A stretch of DNA of 64,000 nucleotides from Nitrobacter sp. Nb-311A (GCF_000152905.1 NZ_CH672421.1:1-64000); one strand, 5' to 3'; positions 53,783 through 63,757 are shown, counted from the stretch's first letter. Translations and numbers: made by a program. Notes: a model not told the origin generated them from the sequence alone.

Positions 53783-54601
53783 ATGACCGAAGTTCATGCA
53801 CGCACGGAGGCGCTTGCGCGCCTGCGTGACCGCATCGCGCGGATCGAGAGCTGTCATGGCGATGGAATGCCACGCAGGCGGGCGGCGGCGCTCGATCATG
53901 GGGAGATGGACGCGGTGTTGCAGGGGGGGCTTTCGCGCGGCGTCGTGCATGAGGTGTTTGCGGAAGGACGGCACGGCGCTGCGGCGACCGGATTCATAGC
54001 AGGTCTCGCGCAGCGGGTATGTGTGAAGCGGCCACTGCTTTGGGTGCGGCAGGATTTTGCCGCACGCGAATCCGGTGTGTTGTCGATGTGCGGATGGCGC
54101 GAGCTCGGTCTTGATCCGCGCCTTCTGGTGATGGTCCACGTCCCCGATGCGGAGAGCGCGCTGCGGACGGCATCCGATGCGCTGGCCTGCGATGCGCTCG
54201 GCGCCGTGGTGATGGAGATATGGGGCGAGACGCGTCTGTTCGATCTCGTCGCCAGCCGGAGGCTGACGCTGGCCGCGCGTCATTCCGGCGTCACCGGGTT
54301 GCTACTGCGGGTGGCGGCGACGCCGCTGCCTTCGACGGCGGAGACACGGTGGATCGTGCGCCCGGCGGCGAGCCGGCCGTGCGCGGCCTGGCAGGCATGG
54401 GGCGCGCCCGTCTTCGAAACCCGGCTTGTGCGGAATCGTCATGGCCAGACCGGTCAGTGGATCATGGAATGGAAATGTGATGAGGGCCTTTTCCGTAACG
54501 TCTCCGGCTTTGGCCCGCAGACGCATCCTCAGCCTGTGGCTGCCGCGCCTGCCGGCCGACCGCATCCAGCGCAAGCTGTTTCGCTCCGGCGAGCGGGATA
54601 A
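53783..54601 (+). CDS. imuA: SOS mutagenesis protein ImuA
   Basis: 272 residues, ATG 53783, behind AGGAGG. ImuA is a RecA-like protein without known ATPase activity that helps the ImuB-DnaE2 mutasome act on damaged DNA. Signatures: EMDAVLQGGLSRGVVHEVFA, AATGFIAGLAQRVCVKRPLL, WVRQDFAARESGVLSMCGWR, ELGLDPRLLVMVHVPDAESA. First gene of the SOS operon under the LexA box 53706-53720. Its 3' end overlaps imuB by about 122 bp. Confidence 0.9.
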   Translation: MTEVHARTEALARLRDRIARIESCHGDGMPRRRAAALDHGEMDAVLQGGLSRGVVHEVFAEGRHGAAATGFIAGLAQRVCVKRPLLWVRQDFAARESGVLSMCGWRELGLDPRLLVMVHVPDAESALRTASDALACDALGAVVMEIWGETRLFDLVASRRLTLAARHSGVTGLLLRVAATPLPSTAETRWIVRPAASRPCAAWQAWGAPVFETRLVRNRHGQTGQWIMEWKCDEGLFRNVSGFGPQTHPQPVAAAPAGRPHPAQAVSLRRAG

Positions 54602-56147
54602 CGGCCGGTCCTGCGTCATCCTCGCCAAACAAAACAACGCGCTGGTCATTTCGGCGCTCAATGACGCGGCCGCGCGCCTCGGCCTGACGGTCGGCCTGCC
54701 GCTGGCCAATGCCCGCGCGATCTGTCCCGACATCGACGTGTTCGATACTGACGAGATCGCGGACGCGCAGACATTGAACGGTATCGCCGACTGGTGCGAC
54801 CGTTTCACGCCGCTGGTGGCGCTCGATCCGCCGCATGGCCTGCTGCTGGACATCACCGGCTGCGCACATCTGTTCGGCGGCGAAGCCGCGCTGATGAACG
54901 CGCTGTGCGGCGCGCTGACGCGACAGGGCTTTGTTGTCAGCGCGGCCATCGCCGGCACGCCGGCCTGTGCGCGGGCGCTGACGCGCCATGCCCATGGTCG
55001 GGTGGTCGCGCCCGGCGAGGAGCTGGAAGCCGTCGCGCCGCTGCCGGTGTTCACATTGGGGGCGGATGATGCGATCACGCGCGGGCTGCGCCGCGCCGGG
55101 TTGAAAACCATCGGCGATGTCGCCGCACGCGGCCGACACGAGATCGCCGCGCGTTTCGGCGCAGCTTTTACTGTGCTTCTGGAACAGGCGCTGGGGCAGG
55201 GCGATACGCCCATCAACCCACGCAGGCCGCCGCCGGATTATATCGTCGAGAAGCGGTTTGCCGAGCCGATCGCCACCGACAGCGCGATCGCGACGACGCT
55301 GGCGGATCTTGCGCGCACGTTGATCGCCGCGATGGAAAAACAGGGCAAGGGCGCGCGGCATCTGGAAACGGGTTTTTTCCGCACCGACGGCGCGGTGCGA
55401 GTCATCGCGGTGGAGACAGGCCGTCCCGTCGCGCGCGGCGAGATCGTCGATCGCCTGTTTCGTGAGCGGCTCGACGCGCTGGCCGACCCGCTCGACCCCG
55501 GTTTCGGCTTCGATCTGGTGCGGCTGTCCGCCGTGCGAACCGAATCCGTCGTGCAGGAGCAGCGCGACCTCGATGCACGCGTTCAGGACAATGACGAAGT
55601 GGCGGCGCTGATCGACCGCATTGCCGCGCGCATCGGCGGCCATCGCGTCGTCGTTCACCTGCCGCAGGAGACGCATATTCCTGAACGCGCGTCGTTCCTG
55701 GCGCCGGCGCAACAGCATCTCGTGGCGGCCATGCACGCGGAGTGGCCCGCATGTATCGGAAGTGAGCCGCCGTTGCGGCCGTTGCGGATGTTGGCGCGGC
55801 CGGAGCCGATCGAGGTGACGGCGATGTTTCCGGATGGTCCGCCGGCGCAGTTCAAATGGCGTCATCGTCAGTGTCTCATTGTATACGTCGAAGGGCCCGA
55901 ACGCATCGCCATGGAATGGTGGAAGCGCGGCGAACAGGCCTTGTCGCCCGAACCCGACGATGAATTCATGCGCCTGCATCCGCCGCAAGGCGAGGTTGCA
56001 GTCGCGCGCGCCGATGGCAGTGCGCTGACGCGTGATTATTTTCGTGCCGAGGATAAGGAAGGCGTGCGTTATTGGCTTTATCGCGAAGGAATTTGCGGAC
56101 GTGAAGTTCAAACGTTCCGCTGGTTTTTACACGGCATGTTCGCATGA
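54480..56147 (+). CDS. imuB: DNA polymerase Y family protein ImuB
   Basis: 555 residues from ATG 54480 (MRAFSVTSPALARRRILSLW); other starts, ATG 54426 and 54441, are possible. Y-family-like adaptor that links DnaE2 to the sliding clamp and does not itself act as polymerase. Signatures: RRILSLWLPRLPADRIQRKL, LAKQNNALVISALNDAAARL, LLLDITGCAHLFGGEAALMN, GFVVSAAIAGTPACARALTR, and EPIEVTAMFPDGPPAQFKWR. Ends WFLHGMFA. Overlaps imuA by 122 bp and dnaE2 by four bases (ATGA), so translation of all three is coupled. Confidence 0.92.
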   Translation: MRAFSVTSPALARRRILSLWLPRLPADRIQRKLFRSGERDNGRSCVILAKQNNALVISALNDAAARLGLTVGLPLANARAICPDIDVFDTDEIADAQTLNGIADWCDRFTPLVALDPPHGLLLDITGCAHLFGGEAALMNALCGALTRQGFVVSAAIAGTPACARALTRHAHGRVVAPGEELEAVAPLPVFTLGADDAITRGLRRAGLKTIGDVAARGRHEIAARFGAAFTVLLEQALGQGDTPINPRRPPPDYIVEKRFAEPIATDSAIATTLADLARTLIAAMEKQGKGARHLETGFFRTDGAVRVIAVETGRPVARGEIVDRLFRERLDALADPLDPGFGFDLVRLSAVRTESVVQEQRDLDARVQDNDEVAALIDRIAARIGGHRVVVHLPQETHIPERASFLAPAQQHLVAAMHAEWPACIGSEPPLRPLRMLARPEPIEVTAMFPDGPPAQFKWRHRQCLIVYVEGPERIAMEWWKRGEQALSPEPDDEFMRLHPPQGEVAVARADGSALTRDYFRAEDKEGVRYWLYREGICGREVQTFRWFLHGMFA

Positions 56148-59100
56148 GGCAGCCGCGCGACGTTCCATCCTATGCCGAAATCGGCATCGCCACCAACTTC
56201 TCGTTCCTTCATGGCGCGTCGCACCCGCAAGAGTATGTGCATCAGGCCAGCGAACTTCGGCTGCCTGTCATCGGCATTGCCGACCGCAACACGCTGGCGG
56301 GCGTGGTGCGCGCCTATACGGAGCTGGAAAACCCCGAGGTTCGTTATAAGCCGCGGCTGCTGATCGGATCGCGTCTCGTTTTCATCGACGGTACGCCTGA
56401 CATTCTCATCTATCCTCGTGGCCGGCATGCCTATGGCCGGCTCTGTCAGTTGCTCACCAGAGGCAAGCTGGCCGCGGAGAAGGGCGAATGCCGTCTGAAG
56501 CTGGATGATCTCCTGGATTTTTCCGAAGGACAGCTGCTTGTGCTGACCCTGCCGCATCGCTTCGAGACGACAACCGCGTTGAAAGTGCTTGAGAGGTTGC
56601 GGCAGAGTCGCGCGGATGGCGTCTGGCTCGCGGCAAGTCTGCTCTATCGTGGTGACGACGTCCGCCGTCTTGCACAGCTTGATCGGATCGCGGCTTCCGC
56701 CCGCATGCCGCTGCTTGCGACCAACGAAGTGCTGTACCATCATCCCGCACGCCGTCCGTTGCAGGATGTCCTCACCTGCGTCCGCGAAAAGGCCGCGATC
56801 GATGCCATCGGGCGCAAGCTGGTAATCAACGCCGAGCGTCATCTGAAACCCGCGCACGAGATGGAGAAGCTGTTTCGTGATCTCCCGGGAGCGATCGCCG
56901 AAACGATGGTGTTTGCATCGCGTATCGAATTCACGCTCGACCAGCTTCAATACCAATATCCCGACGAACCTGTGCCGCCGGGCAAAAGCGCGCAACGGCA
57001 TCTTGAGGATCTGACGTGGGCGGGTGTCGAAAAATATTTTCCGGGAGGCGCGGATGAAGATCTGAAAGCAGCTCTCCGCAAGGAATTGGACCTGATCGCC
57101 GAACTCAACTACGCTCATTACTTCCTCACCGTGCACGACATCGTGCGGTGGGCGCGAGATCAGGACATCCTGTGCCAGGGGCGCGGATCGGCGGCGAATT
57201 CGGCCGTGTGCTACGTGCTCGGCATCACCTCCGTCGATCCCACCAAGGTCGATTTGCTGTTCGAGCGCTTCATCTCCAAAGAGCGGCTGGAGCCGCCCGA
57301 TATCGATGTCGATTTCGAGCACTCGCGTCGCGAGGAGGTGATGCAGTATGTCTATCGCCGCTATGGCCGCCATCGCGCCGCGATCATCGCCACCGTTATT
57401 CACTATCGACCGCGCAGCGCTATCCGCGATGTCGGCAAGGCGTTGGGCCTGACCGAGGATGTCACGGCGGCGCTCGCCGATACGGTCTGGGGAAGCTGGG
57501 GCGATGACGTCAGCGACGCGCAGATCAGGCAGGCGGGATTTGATCCGCAGAATCCGATGGTGCGCCTCGCGGTTGAATTAGCAACCGAGCTGATCGGCTT
57601 TCCGCGTCATCTGTCGCAGCATGTCGGCGGTTACGTGCTGACGCAGGACCGGCTCGACACTTACGTGCCGATCGGAAACGCTGCGATGGACGGCCGTACC
57701 TTCATCGAGTGGGACAAGGACGACGTCGACGCCATGCGGATGATGAAGGTCGATGTGCTGGCGCTCGGCATGCTGACCTGCATCCGCAAGTGTTTTGACC
57801 TGATCGCGGATCACAAGGGCGAGCGATGGGAGCTGGCGACGATCCCTCAGGACGAAAAGCCGGTCTACGACATGCTTTGTCGGGGCGAATCCCTCGGCGT
57901 GTTCCAGGTCGAAAGCCGTGCCCAGATGAACATGCTGCCGCGCTTGAGGCCGCGCACGTTCTACGATCTCGTCATCGAGGTCGCTATCGTCCGTCCCGGT
58001 CCGATCCAGGGCGACATGGTGCATCCCTATCTGAAGCGGCGAACCATGGACCCGGCGAAGATCGAATATCCGTATCCGAAGGGTGGCGACAAAAATGAAT
58101 TGCGCAATGTCCTGGAGCGCACGCTCGGCGTGCCGTTGTTTCAGGAACAGGCGATGCGCATCGCCATTGTCGCCGCGAAGTTTACTTCGGAAGAAGCCAA
58201 TGGCTTGCGCCGTGCCATGGCGACATTCCGCAACATAGGCACCATCGGTTCGTTCCAGGAGAAGATGGTCAACAGCATGATCGCGCGCGGCTACGATCCG
58301 GTGTTCGCAAAAAACTGTTTCGAGCAGATCAAGGGGTTCGGCTCTTATGGCTTTCCCGAAAGTCACGCGGCGAGTTTTGCGCAGCTTGTCTACGTCTCGT
58401 CATGGTTGAAGCATTTCCATCCGGACGCATTCTGCTGCGGTCTTCTGAATTCCCAGCCGATGGGTTTTTACGCGCCGGCGCAGATCGTCGGCGATGCCCG
58501 CAAGAACGGCGTCGAGGTGCGGCCTCTCGATGTGTCCTACAGCTTTTCACAGAACACGCTGGAGCAGCGCGTGGGCGAACATCACGCGGTGCGGCTCGGT
58601 TTCCGCCAGATCGATGGATTCAAGTGGGTCGATAAGGATGAGGAGAGAGGCAAGCAGCAGACGGCCGACTTGTGGGGGAGGGTCAGGGAGGGGGGTGAGC
58701 TACAAGACCCGTGCTTGAGATGCCCCCCTCTCCACCTCTCCCCCACAAGGGGGGAGAGAGCAGGCAGGGCGTGGATTGGAACTTCAAATCCGCCGCCGCG
58801 AGAGCAGCTATTTTCTTCTTCGCTGACATCCGGCGACTGGGGTGAGCGGATCGTGACCGCACGTCGACACCGACCCTTCACTTCCATCGAGGATTTTTCC
58901 CGTGCCACGAAACTGCCGAAGCGCGCGCTGATCCTGCTGGCTGATGCCGATGCTTTTCGCTCGCTCGGGCTCGATCGCCGCGCGGCGCTGTGGGCGGTGC
59001 GCCGCCTGCCGGACGATGTGCCGCTGCCGTTGTTCGAAAGCGCTGCCGCGCACGAATTGCCGGACGAACATGTCGCTCCGCTGCCTCCGATGCCGTTATC

Positions 59101-59647
59101 CGAGCAGGTGATCGCCGACTATCAGACCGTGCGGTTGTCGCTGAAGGGCCATCCGATGGAATTCCTGCGCGTGATGCTCACCCGCGAGCGCGTGGCGAGT
59201 TGCGCCGAGGTTTGCCATGCCAATGACGGGCGGCGCGTCAAATGTGCGGGCGTGGTGCTGGTGCGGCAGCGGCCGGGTAGCGCCAACGGTGTCGTCTTCA
59301 TGACGCTGGAGGACGAGACCGGAATTGCCAATATCGTGGTATGGCCGAAGATCATGGAGCGTTACCGCAAGGAGGTGATGGGCGCGCGGCTGATCGAAGT
59401 GGAGGGCGTCATCCAGAGCAGCCCGGAGCAGGTCGTCCATCTTGTCGCCGGCAAGCTGACCGATCGCTCAAGCGAACTGATGCATCTGGCGAATGACGCG
59501 CTCGTGTCCAGGCCCCCGCTGCAACCGCCCGCCGCACCGGCCGAACCGCTCAATGACGACCACCGTGATCATCCTGCCCATTCGGCGCAACGAGTTCGCC
59601 ACCCCCGCAATGTGCGCATCCTGCCACGCTCGAGGGATTTTCATTGA
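56144..59647 (+). CDS. dnaE2: Error-prone DNA polymerase DnaE2 (ImuC) with an in-frame insertion
   Basis: 1167 residues, ATG 56144. C-family polymerase that copies past lesions during the SOS response. PHP domain at the N terminus (YAEIGIATNFSFLHGASHPQ, ELRLPVIGIADRNTLAGV); polymerase catalytic acid region ERLEPPDIDVDFEHSRREEV; thumb, tandem HhH and OB domains (IANIVVWPKIMERYRKEVMG) follow. Residues of about 834-901 (DNA 58645-58845) are an odd Pro/Arg/Gly-rich stretch between GFRQIDGFKWVDKDEERG and WGERIVTARRHRPFTSIEDF, encoded largely by a G/C palindromic repeat (58669-58749). Without it the length would be near 1100, usual for DnaE2. The insertion keeps the frame, so activity may persist. 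Confidence 0.94.
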   Translation: MRQPRDVPSYAEIGIATNFSFLHGASHPQEYVHQASELRLPVIGIADRNTLAGVVRAYTELENPEVRYKPRLLIGSRLVFIDGTPDILIYPRGRHAYGRLCQLLTRGKLAAEKGECRLKLDDLLDFSEGQLLVLTLPHRFETTTALKVLERLRQSRADGVWLAASLLYRGDDVRRLAQLDRIAASARMPLLATNEVLYHHPARRPLQDVLTCVREKAAIDAIGRKLVINAERHLKPAHEMEKLFRDLPGAIAETMVFASRIEFTLDQLQYQYPDEPVPPGKSAQRHLEDLTWAGVEKYFPGGADEDLKAALRKELDLIAELNYAHYFLTVHDIVRWARDQDILCQGRGSAANSAVCYVLGITSVDPTKVDLLFERFISKERLEPPDIDVDFEHSRREEVMQYVYRRYGRHRAAIIATVIHYRPRSAIRDVGKALGLTEDVTAALADTVWGSWGDDVSDAQIRQAGFDPQNPMVRLAVELATELIGFPRHLSQHVGGYVLTQDRLDTYVPIGNAAMDGRTFIEWDKDDVDAMRMMKVDVLALGMLTCIRKCFDLIADHKGERWELATIPQDEKPVYDMLCRGESLGVFQVESRAQMNMLPRLRPRTFYDLVIEVAIVRPGPIQGDMVHPYLKRRTMDPAKIEYPYPKGGDKNELRNVLERTLGVPLFQEQAMRIAIVAAKFTSEEANGLRRAMATFRNIGTIGSFQEKMVNSMIARGYDPVFAKNCFEQIKGFGSYGFPESHAASFAQLVYVSSWLKHFHPDAFCCGLLNSQPMGFYAPAQIVGDARKNGVEVRPLDVSYSFSQNTLEQRVGEHHAVRLGFRQIDGFKWVDKDEERGKQQTADLWGRVREGGELQDPCLRCPPLHLSPTRGERAGRAWIGTSNPPPREQLFSSSLTSGDWGERIVTARRHRPFTSIEDFSRATKLPKRALILLADADAFRSLGLDRRAALWAVRRLPDDVPLPLFESAAAHELPDEHVAPLPPMPLSEQVIADYQTVRLSLKGHPMEFLRVMLTRERVASCAEVCHANDGRRVKCAGVVLVRQRPGSANGVVFMTLEDETGIANIVVWPKIMERYRKEVMGARLIEVEGVIQSSPEQVVHLVAGKLTDRSSELMHLANDALVSRPPLQPPAAPAEPLNDDHRDHPAHSAQRVRHPRNVRILPRSRDFH
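58669..58749. repeat. G/C-rich palindromic repeat inserted within the dnaE2 coding sequence
   Basis: Arms CTTGTGGGGGAG (58669-58680) and CTCCCCCACAAG (58738-58749) pair perfectly, and the inner blocks GGGAGGGGGG and CCCCCCTCTCC extend the stem with mismatches around a centre near 58709. The motif CTCCCCCACAAGGGGGGAGAG resembles intergenic repeats of the Bradyrhizobium group. It is read through in frame and gives the unusual DnaE2 insert. Confidence 0.8.
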
Positions 59648-59746
59648 AAAAGGCGTCTCCCTGTCGCAAGAGCGCGCTGTATCGATTCATATTTCTTGCA
59701 GCGGATTGAGCGAGCCTCGTTCAGACGCCAGTCACGGAGAACCAGC

Positions 59747-60994
59747 ATGAACGACGCGGAGCAGGGCAAATCCATCGGAACGGCGGACCTGCAGGCCGCC
59801 GCCGCCCGGCTCGCCGGCCGCGTGGTTCGCACGCCGCTGGTTCATTCGCGCACGCTGTCCGAAATCACCGGAGCCGAGGTCTGGCTCAAGCTGGAAAATC
59901 AGCAGTTCGTCGCCTCGTTCAAGGAACGCGGGGCCGCCAACAAGCTGCTCACGTTGTCGGCGGACGAGGCGCGGCGCGGCGTCATTGCCATGTCCGCCGG
60001 AAACCACGCCCAGGGCGTCGCCTATCACGCTCATAATCTCGGAATCGCCGCCACGATCGTGATGCCGAAATCAACGCCTTTCGTGAAGGTGTCGCGAACC
60101 CGGAAACTGGGCGCGCGGGTGCGGCTGGAGGGCGAGACGCTGGCGGAATCCGCCGCCTTTGCCCGGCGGCTGGCCGCCGACGAGAACCTTGTTTTTGTCC
60201 ACCCTTATAATGATCCGGCCGTCATCGCCGGGCAGGGCACGGTGGCGCTCGAGATGCTGGAAGATCAGCCGGCGCTCGACTGTCTCCTGACGCCGGTCGG
60301 CGGCGGCGGGCTCGTCGCGGGTTGCGCGATCGCGGCAGCAGGTCATACGTCGAAGGTCGAGGTGATCGGCGTCGAGGTGGAGTCCTACGCCGCCGTGGCG
60401 CAGCATCTCGCCGGGCGCCCGATCTCGGTTGGCGGGGCGACCATCGCCGAAGGCATAGCGGTACGCGATGTCGGTTCGCTGCCGCTGGCGATCCTGCGCG
60501 AGTACGGCATCGAGGTGATGACGGTGGCGGAACGCATGATCGAGAAGGCGGTCATCCAGATGCTGGAGATCGAGAAGACCGTGACGGAAGGCGCCGGCGC
60601 GGCTGCGCTCGCCGCGTTGATGAGCGACCCCGGACGGTTTGTCGGGCGCAAGGTCGGCTTGATCGTCTCCGGCGGCAACATCGACACGCGGACGCTCGCC
60701 AACGTCCTGATGCGAGGGCTGGTGCGCGACGGCCGGCTGATCGATCTCGTCGTGGAGATTTCCGACAAGCCGGGCGCGCTGGCTGAACTCGCGTGCATCA
60801 TCGCCGAACTCCGCGGCAACATCGTCGAGGTGCAGCATCAGCGCCTGTTCAGCGCGCTGTCCGCCAATATGACCGAGGTCGAACTGGTGATCGAGGCGCA
60901 GGACACGGCGCACGGCAGCGCCATCGTCGCCGGGCTGGAAGCCAGGGGCGTGAGAGCGCGCCGCCGTGACCGGTTGGTGCTATCAAGGGATTGA
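59747..60994 (+). CDS. ilvA: Threonine ammonia-lyase
   Basis: 415 residues from ATG 59747 (MNDAEQGKSIGTADLQAAAA), behind GGAGA; an upstream start at 59696 lacks conserved sequence. Fold-type II PLP enzyme that turns threonine to 2-oxobutyrate and ammonia. The PLP lysine is Lys59 in QQFVASFKERGAANKLL, the PLP phosphate loop is PVGGGGLVAGCAIA, and an ACT regulatory domain occupies about residues 335-410 (VVEISDKPGALAELACIIAE, LRGNIVEVQHQRLFSALSAN). A single ACT and the shorter length suggest the catabolic/medium type rather than the long two-ACT biosynthetic form. The ilvA symbol is by function only. Confidence 0.87.
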   Translation: MNDAEQGKSIGTADLQAAAARLAGRVVRTPLVHSRTLSEITGAEVWLKLENQQFVASFKERGAANKLLTLSADEARRGVIAMSAGNHAQGVAYHAHNLGIAATIVMPKSTPFVKVSRTRKLGARVRLEGETLAESAAFARRLAADENLVFVHPYNDPAVIAGQGTVALEMLEDQPALDCLLTPVGGGGLVAGCAIAAAGHTSKVEVIGVEVESYAAVAQHLAGRPISVGGATIAEGIAVRDVGSLPLAILREYGIEVMTVAERMIEKAVIQMLEIEKTVTEGAGAAALAALMSDPGRFVGRKVGLIVSGGNIDTRTLANVLMRGLVRDGRLIDLVVEISDKPGALAELACIIAELRGNIVEVQHQRLFSALSANMTEVELVIEAQDTAHGSAIVAGLEARGVRARRRDRLVLSRD

Positions 60995-61086
60995 GAATGC
61001 AATCACAGGGATCGTTGCGGCCCGTACCGGAACATGGAAGATCATGAAGGCGTATCGAACATGACGGACATGCGGACAACGGTCTG

Positions 61087-62970
61087 ATGCCAAAAAACTT
61101 CACTGATCCCGCCGCAATCGTTGACGCCATCATCCGCGAGAACGGTCCTCGTCTGGTGGTGGGACTGCCGCTTGGGCTCGGGAAAGCCAATCACATTGTT
61201 AATGCATTGTATCGCCGGGCGGAAGCCGATCGCGGTCTCGACCTCACGTTTTTCTCGGCGCTGACGCTGGAGAAGCCGCGCCCATCGAACGAGCTGGAGA
61301 GAAGGTTCATAGCGCCGGTGATCGATCGCCTGTTCGGCGAATGGCCGGATCTCCACTACGCCTCCGCATTGCATAAAGGTGAGCTGCCGCCGAACATCAA
61401 GGTCATCGAATTCTTCTTCCTGGCCGGCAAGTGGCTGCGCAACACCTATGCCCAGCAACACTACATCGCCGCCAATTACACCCATGCCGCGTCCTGTATC
61501 CTCGACCGCGGCCTCAACGTCATCACGCAACTGGTGGCGAAGCGCGTCGTCGACGGCGAGACGCGCTACAGCCTGAGCTGCAACACCGACACCACGCTCG
61601 ATCTCCTGCGTGCCCGCGCCGCCGGCCGCGCGTCGTTCCAGCTGGTGGGGCAGGTCAATTCGCAATTGCCGTTCATGCCGGGAGCGGGAGATTTGCCGGC
61701 CAGCGAGTTCAGCGCCATTCTCGACAGTCCCGCCACCGACTTTCCGTTGTTCGCGCCGCCGTCCGAGCCGGTGTCCGACAGCAAATATGCCATCGGCCTG
61801 CATACGGCCGGGCTGATCAAGGATGGCGGCAGCCTGCAAATCGGCATTGGCCAGACCAGCGATGCGCTGGCGCAAAGCCTGATCCTTCGTCACCATGGCA
61901 ATGCGCGCTTTCGCGAGATCGCCGCGCGGCTTGTGCCGGACGGCACAATGGCGGAGACCGCGCCGTTCGTGACCGGCCTTTATGGCGTCAGCGAAATGGT
62001 GTTCGAGGCGTTTCTCGGGCTGATCAACGCGGGCGTGTTGAAGCGCGAGGTCGATGGCGCGGTGTTGCACGGCGCGTTCTTTCTCGGATCGCAATCGTTC
62101 TACCGCGCGTTGCGCGAGATGACGCCGGACGAACTGTCCCGCATCCAGATGACAGCCGTGTCCTTTACTAATGAACTTTACGGCGATGAGGCCGCCAGGC
62201 GTCGCGCCCGCGTCGATGCGCGCTTTGTCAATAACGCGATGATGGCGACCCTGATGGGGGCTGCGGTCTCCGACGGTCTCGAGAACGGTCAGGTGGTGAG
62301 CGGCGTCGGCGGGCAGTACAATTTCGTGGCGCAGGCGTTCGCGCTTCAAGGCGCGCGCTCGATCCTCACTCTGGACTCGACCCGACGGGAGAAAGGCAGA
62401 GTGGTGTCGAATATCCGCTGGGCCTATGGTCATGCCACCATTCCACGCCACCTGCGCGATATCATCGTCACCGAATACGGGGTGGCGGACCTGCGCGGAA
62501 AATCCGATGCCGACGTGATCGCGGCGATGCTCAACGTGACGGATTCGCGTTTTCAGGCCGAACTGATGCGGCAAGCCAAGGATGCTGGAAAGCTGCCGAA
62601 AAGCCACGAGATACCGGCCGCTTATCGCGAGAATTTTGCCGGCCGGATCAAGGCGGCGTTGAGACCCGCGCGCGAAGCGGGACTGCTGCCGCCGTTTCCT
62701 TTCGGCAGCGATTTCACCGAGATCGAGCAGCAACTGATCCCGGCGCTAGAAGTCCTGCGCGGCGCATCGCACTCGCCGTTGACGCTATTGGGTTTGCTAA
62801 TGAAGGGATTGCGTCCCGGCGATGCCTCCGCACAGCCTGCGCTTGCCCGCATGGGGCTTGATCGCCCGGCGACGTTTTCGGACAGGCTTTATCGCGCGCT
62901 CGTCAATGGCGCGCTGAAAGAGAGCGAGACGAAAAATACAGCGCCGCAGTCGCCTGGCATCGAGCGGTAA
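61087..62970 (+). CDS. Acetyl-CoA hydrolase/transferase family protein
   Basis: 627 residues, ATG 61087. CoA-transferase family I fold. Signatures: RLVVGLPLGLGKANHIVNAL, DLTFFSALTLEKPRPSNELE, GLIKDGGSLQIGIGQTSDAL, SGVGGQYNFVAQAFALQG, and the catalytic-Glu region IIVTEYGVADLRGKSDADV. Transfers or hydrolyses CoA from acyl-CoA; substrate unknown. It is longer than the 500-residue succinyl-CoA:acetate type because of an extra N-terminal segment. It lies 92 bp after the threonine lyase gene; 2-oxobutyrate-derived propionyl-CoA is a conceivable substrate, but that is speculation. Confidence 0.88.
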   Translation: MPKNFTDPAAIVDAIIRENGPRLVVGLPLGLGKANHIVNALYRRAEADRGLDLTFFSALTLEKPRPSNELERRFIAPVIDRLFGEWPDLHYASALHKGELPPNIKVIEFFFLAGKWLRNTYAQQHYIAANYTHAASCILDRGLNVITQLVAKRVVDGETRYSLSCNTDTTLDLLRARAAGRASFQLVGQVNSQLPFMPGAGDLPASEFSAILDSPATDFPLFAPPSEPVSDSKYAIGLHTAGLIKDGGSLQIGIGQTSDALAQSLILRHHGNARFREIAARLVPDGTMAETAPFVTGLYGVSEMVFEAFLGLINAGVLKREVDGAVLHGAFFLGSQSFYRALREMTPDELSRIQMTAVSFTNELYGDEAARRRARVDARFVNNAMMATLMGAAVSDGLENGQVVSGVGGQYNFVAQAFALQGARSILTLDSTRREKGRVVSNIRWAYGHATIPRHLRDIIVTEYGVADLRGKSDADVIAAMLNVTDSRFQAELMRQAKDAGKLPKSHEIPAAYRENFAGRIKAALRPAREAGLLPPFPFGSDFTEIEQQLIPALEVLRGASHSPLTLLGLLMKGLRPGDASAQPALARMGLDRPATFSDRLYRALVNGALKESETKNTAPQSPGIER

Positions 62971-62977
62971 CGATATG

Positions 62978-63757
62978 TCATCGGTTCCTGTTGTTCGGCT
63001 TGCGCTTCTCGATGAAAGCCGCCATGCCTTCGGCGCGATCCTCCAGCGCAAAGGTCGAGCGAAACAGGTCGCGCTCGACGTTCATGCCTTCCGACAGCGT
63101 GGTCTCGAAGGCGCGGTTCACGGCGTTCTTCGCCATCGCCGCGGCCGGCCGCGACATCGACGCGATTTTTTTCGCGGCAGCCATTGCCTCGTCCATCAGT
63201 TTGTCTACGGGCACGACGCGGCTGACGAGGCCTGAGCGCTCTGCCTCGGCAGCGTCCATCATCCGCCCGGTGAGGCAGAGGTCCATCGCCTTGGCCTTGC
63301 CGATCGCGCGGGTCAGGCGCTGCGTGCCGCCGATGCCGGGAATGGTGCCGAGCGTTATTTCAGGTTGGCCGAACGTCGCGGTCTCGGAGGCGATGATGAT
63401 GTCGCACATCATGGCCAGCTCGCAGCCGCCGCCGAGTGCATAGCCGCTTACGGCCGCGATGGTCGGCTTGCGGCAGGTGGCGATACGGTCGCCGCCGATG
63501 GCCTTGAAGTCCTCGTTGAGCATGTCAATGAAATTTTTTGGCTGCATTTCCTTGATGTCGGCGCCGGCGGCGAAAGCCTTTTCGTTGCCGGTTATCAGGA
63601 TGCACCCAATGTCGCATTCGGCTTCGAAATCATCGACCACAGCGGCGATTTCGCGAAGCACGGCGAACGACAGCGCATTGAGCATTTTCGGGCGGTTCAA
63701 TCTGATGATGCCGACCTGTTCCTGACTCTCGACGAGGATGTGCTCAAACGTGCGCAT
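62978..63757 (-). CDS. Enoyl-CoA hydratase
   Basis: 259 residues from ATG 63757 ([20 protein letters not shown]). Crotonase fold. Adds water to 2-enoyl-CoA in beta-oxidation. Catalytic glutamates lie in [20 protein letters not shown] and [20 protein letters not shown]; the oxyanion-hole loop is [15 protein letters not shown]. Length is normal. Convergent with the acetyl-CoA hydrolase gene (7 bp between stops), a typical tail-to-tail arrangement. Adjacent long plus-strand frames are its shadows. Confidence 0.93.
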   Translation of the reverse strand: MRTFEHILVESQEQVGIIRLNRPKMLNALSFAVLREIAAVVDDFEAECDIGCILITGNEKAFAAGADIKEMQPKNFIDMLNEDFKAIGGDRIATCRKPTIAAVSGYALGGGCELAMMCDIIIASETATFGQPEITLGTIPGIGGTQRLTRAIGKAKAMDLCLTGRMMDAAEAERSGLVSRVVPVDKLMDEAMAAAKKIASMSRPAAAMAKNAVNRAFETTLSEGMNVERDLFRSTFALEDRAEGMAAFIEKRKPNNRNR

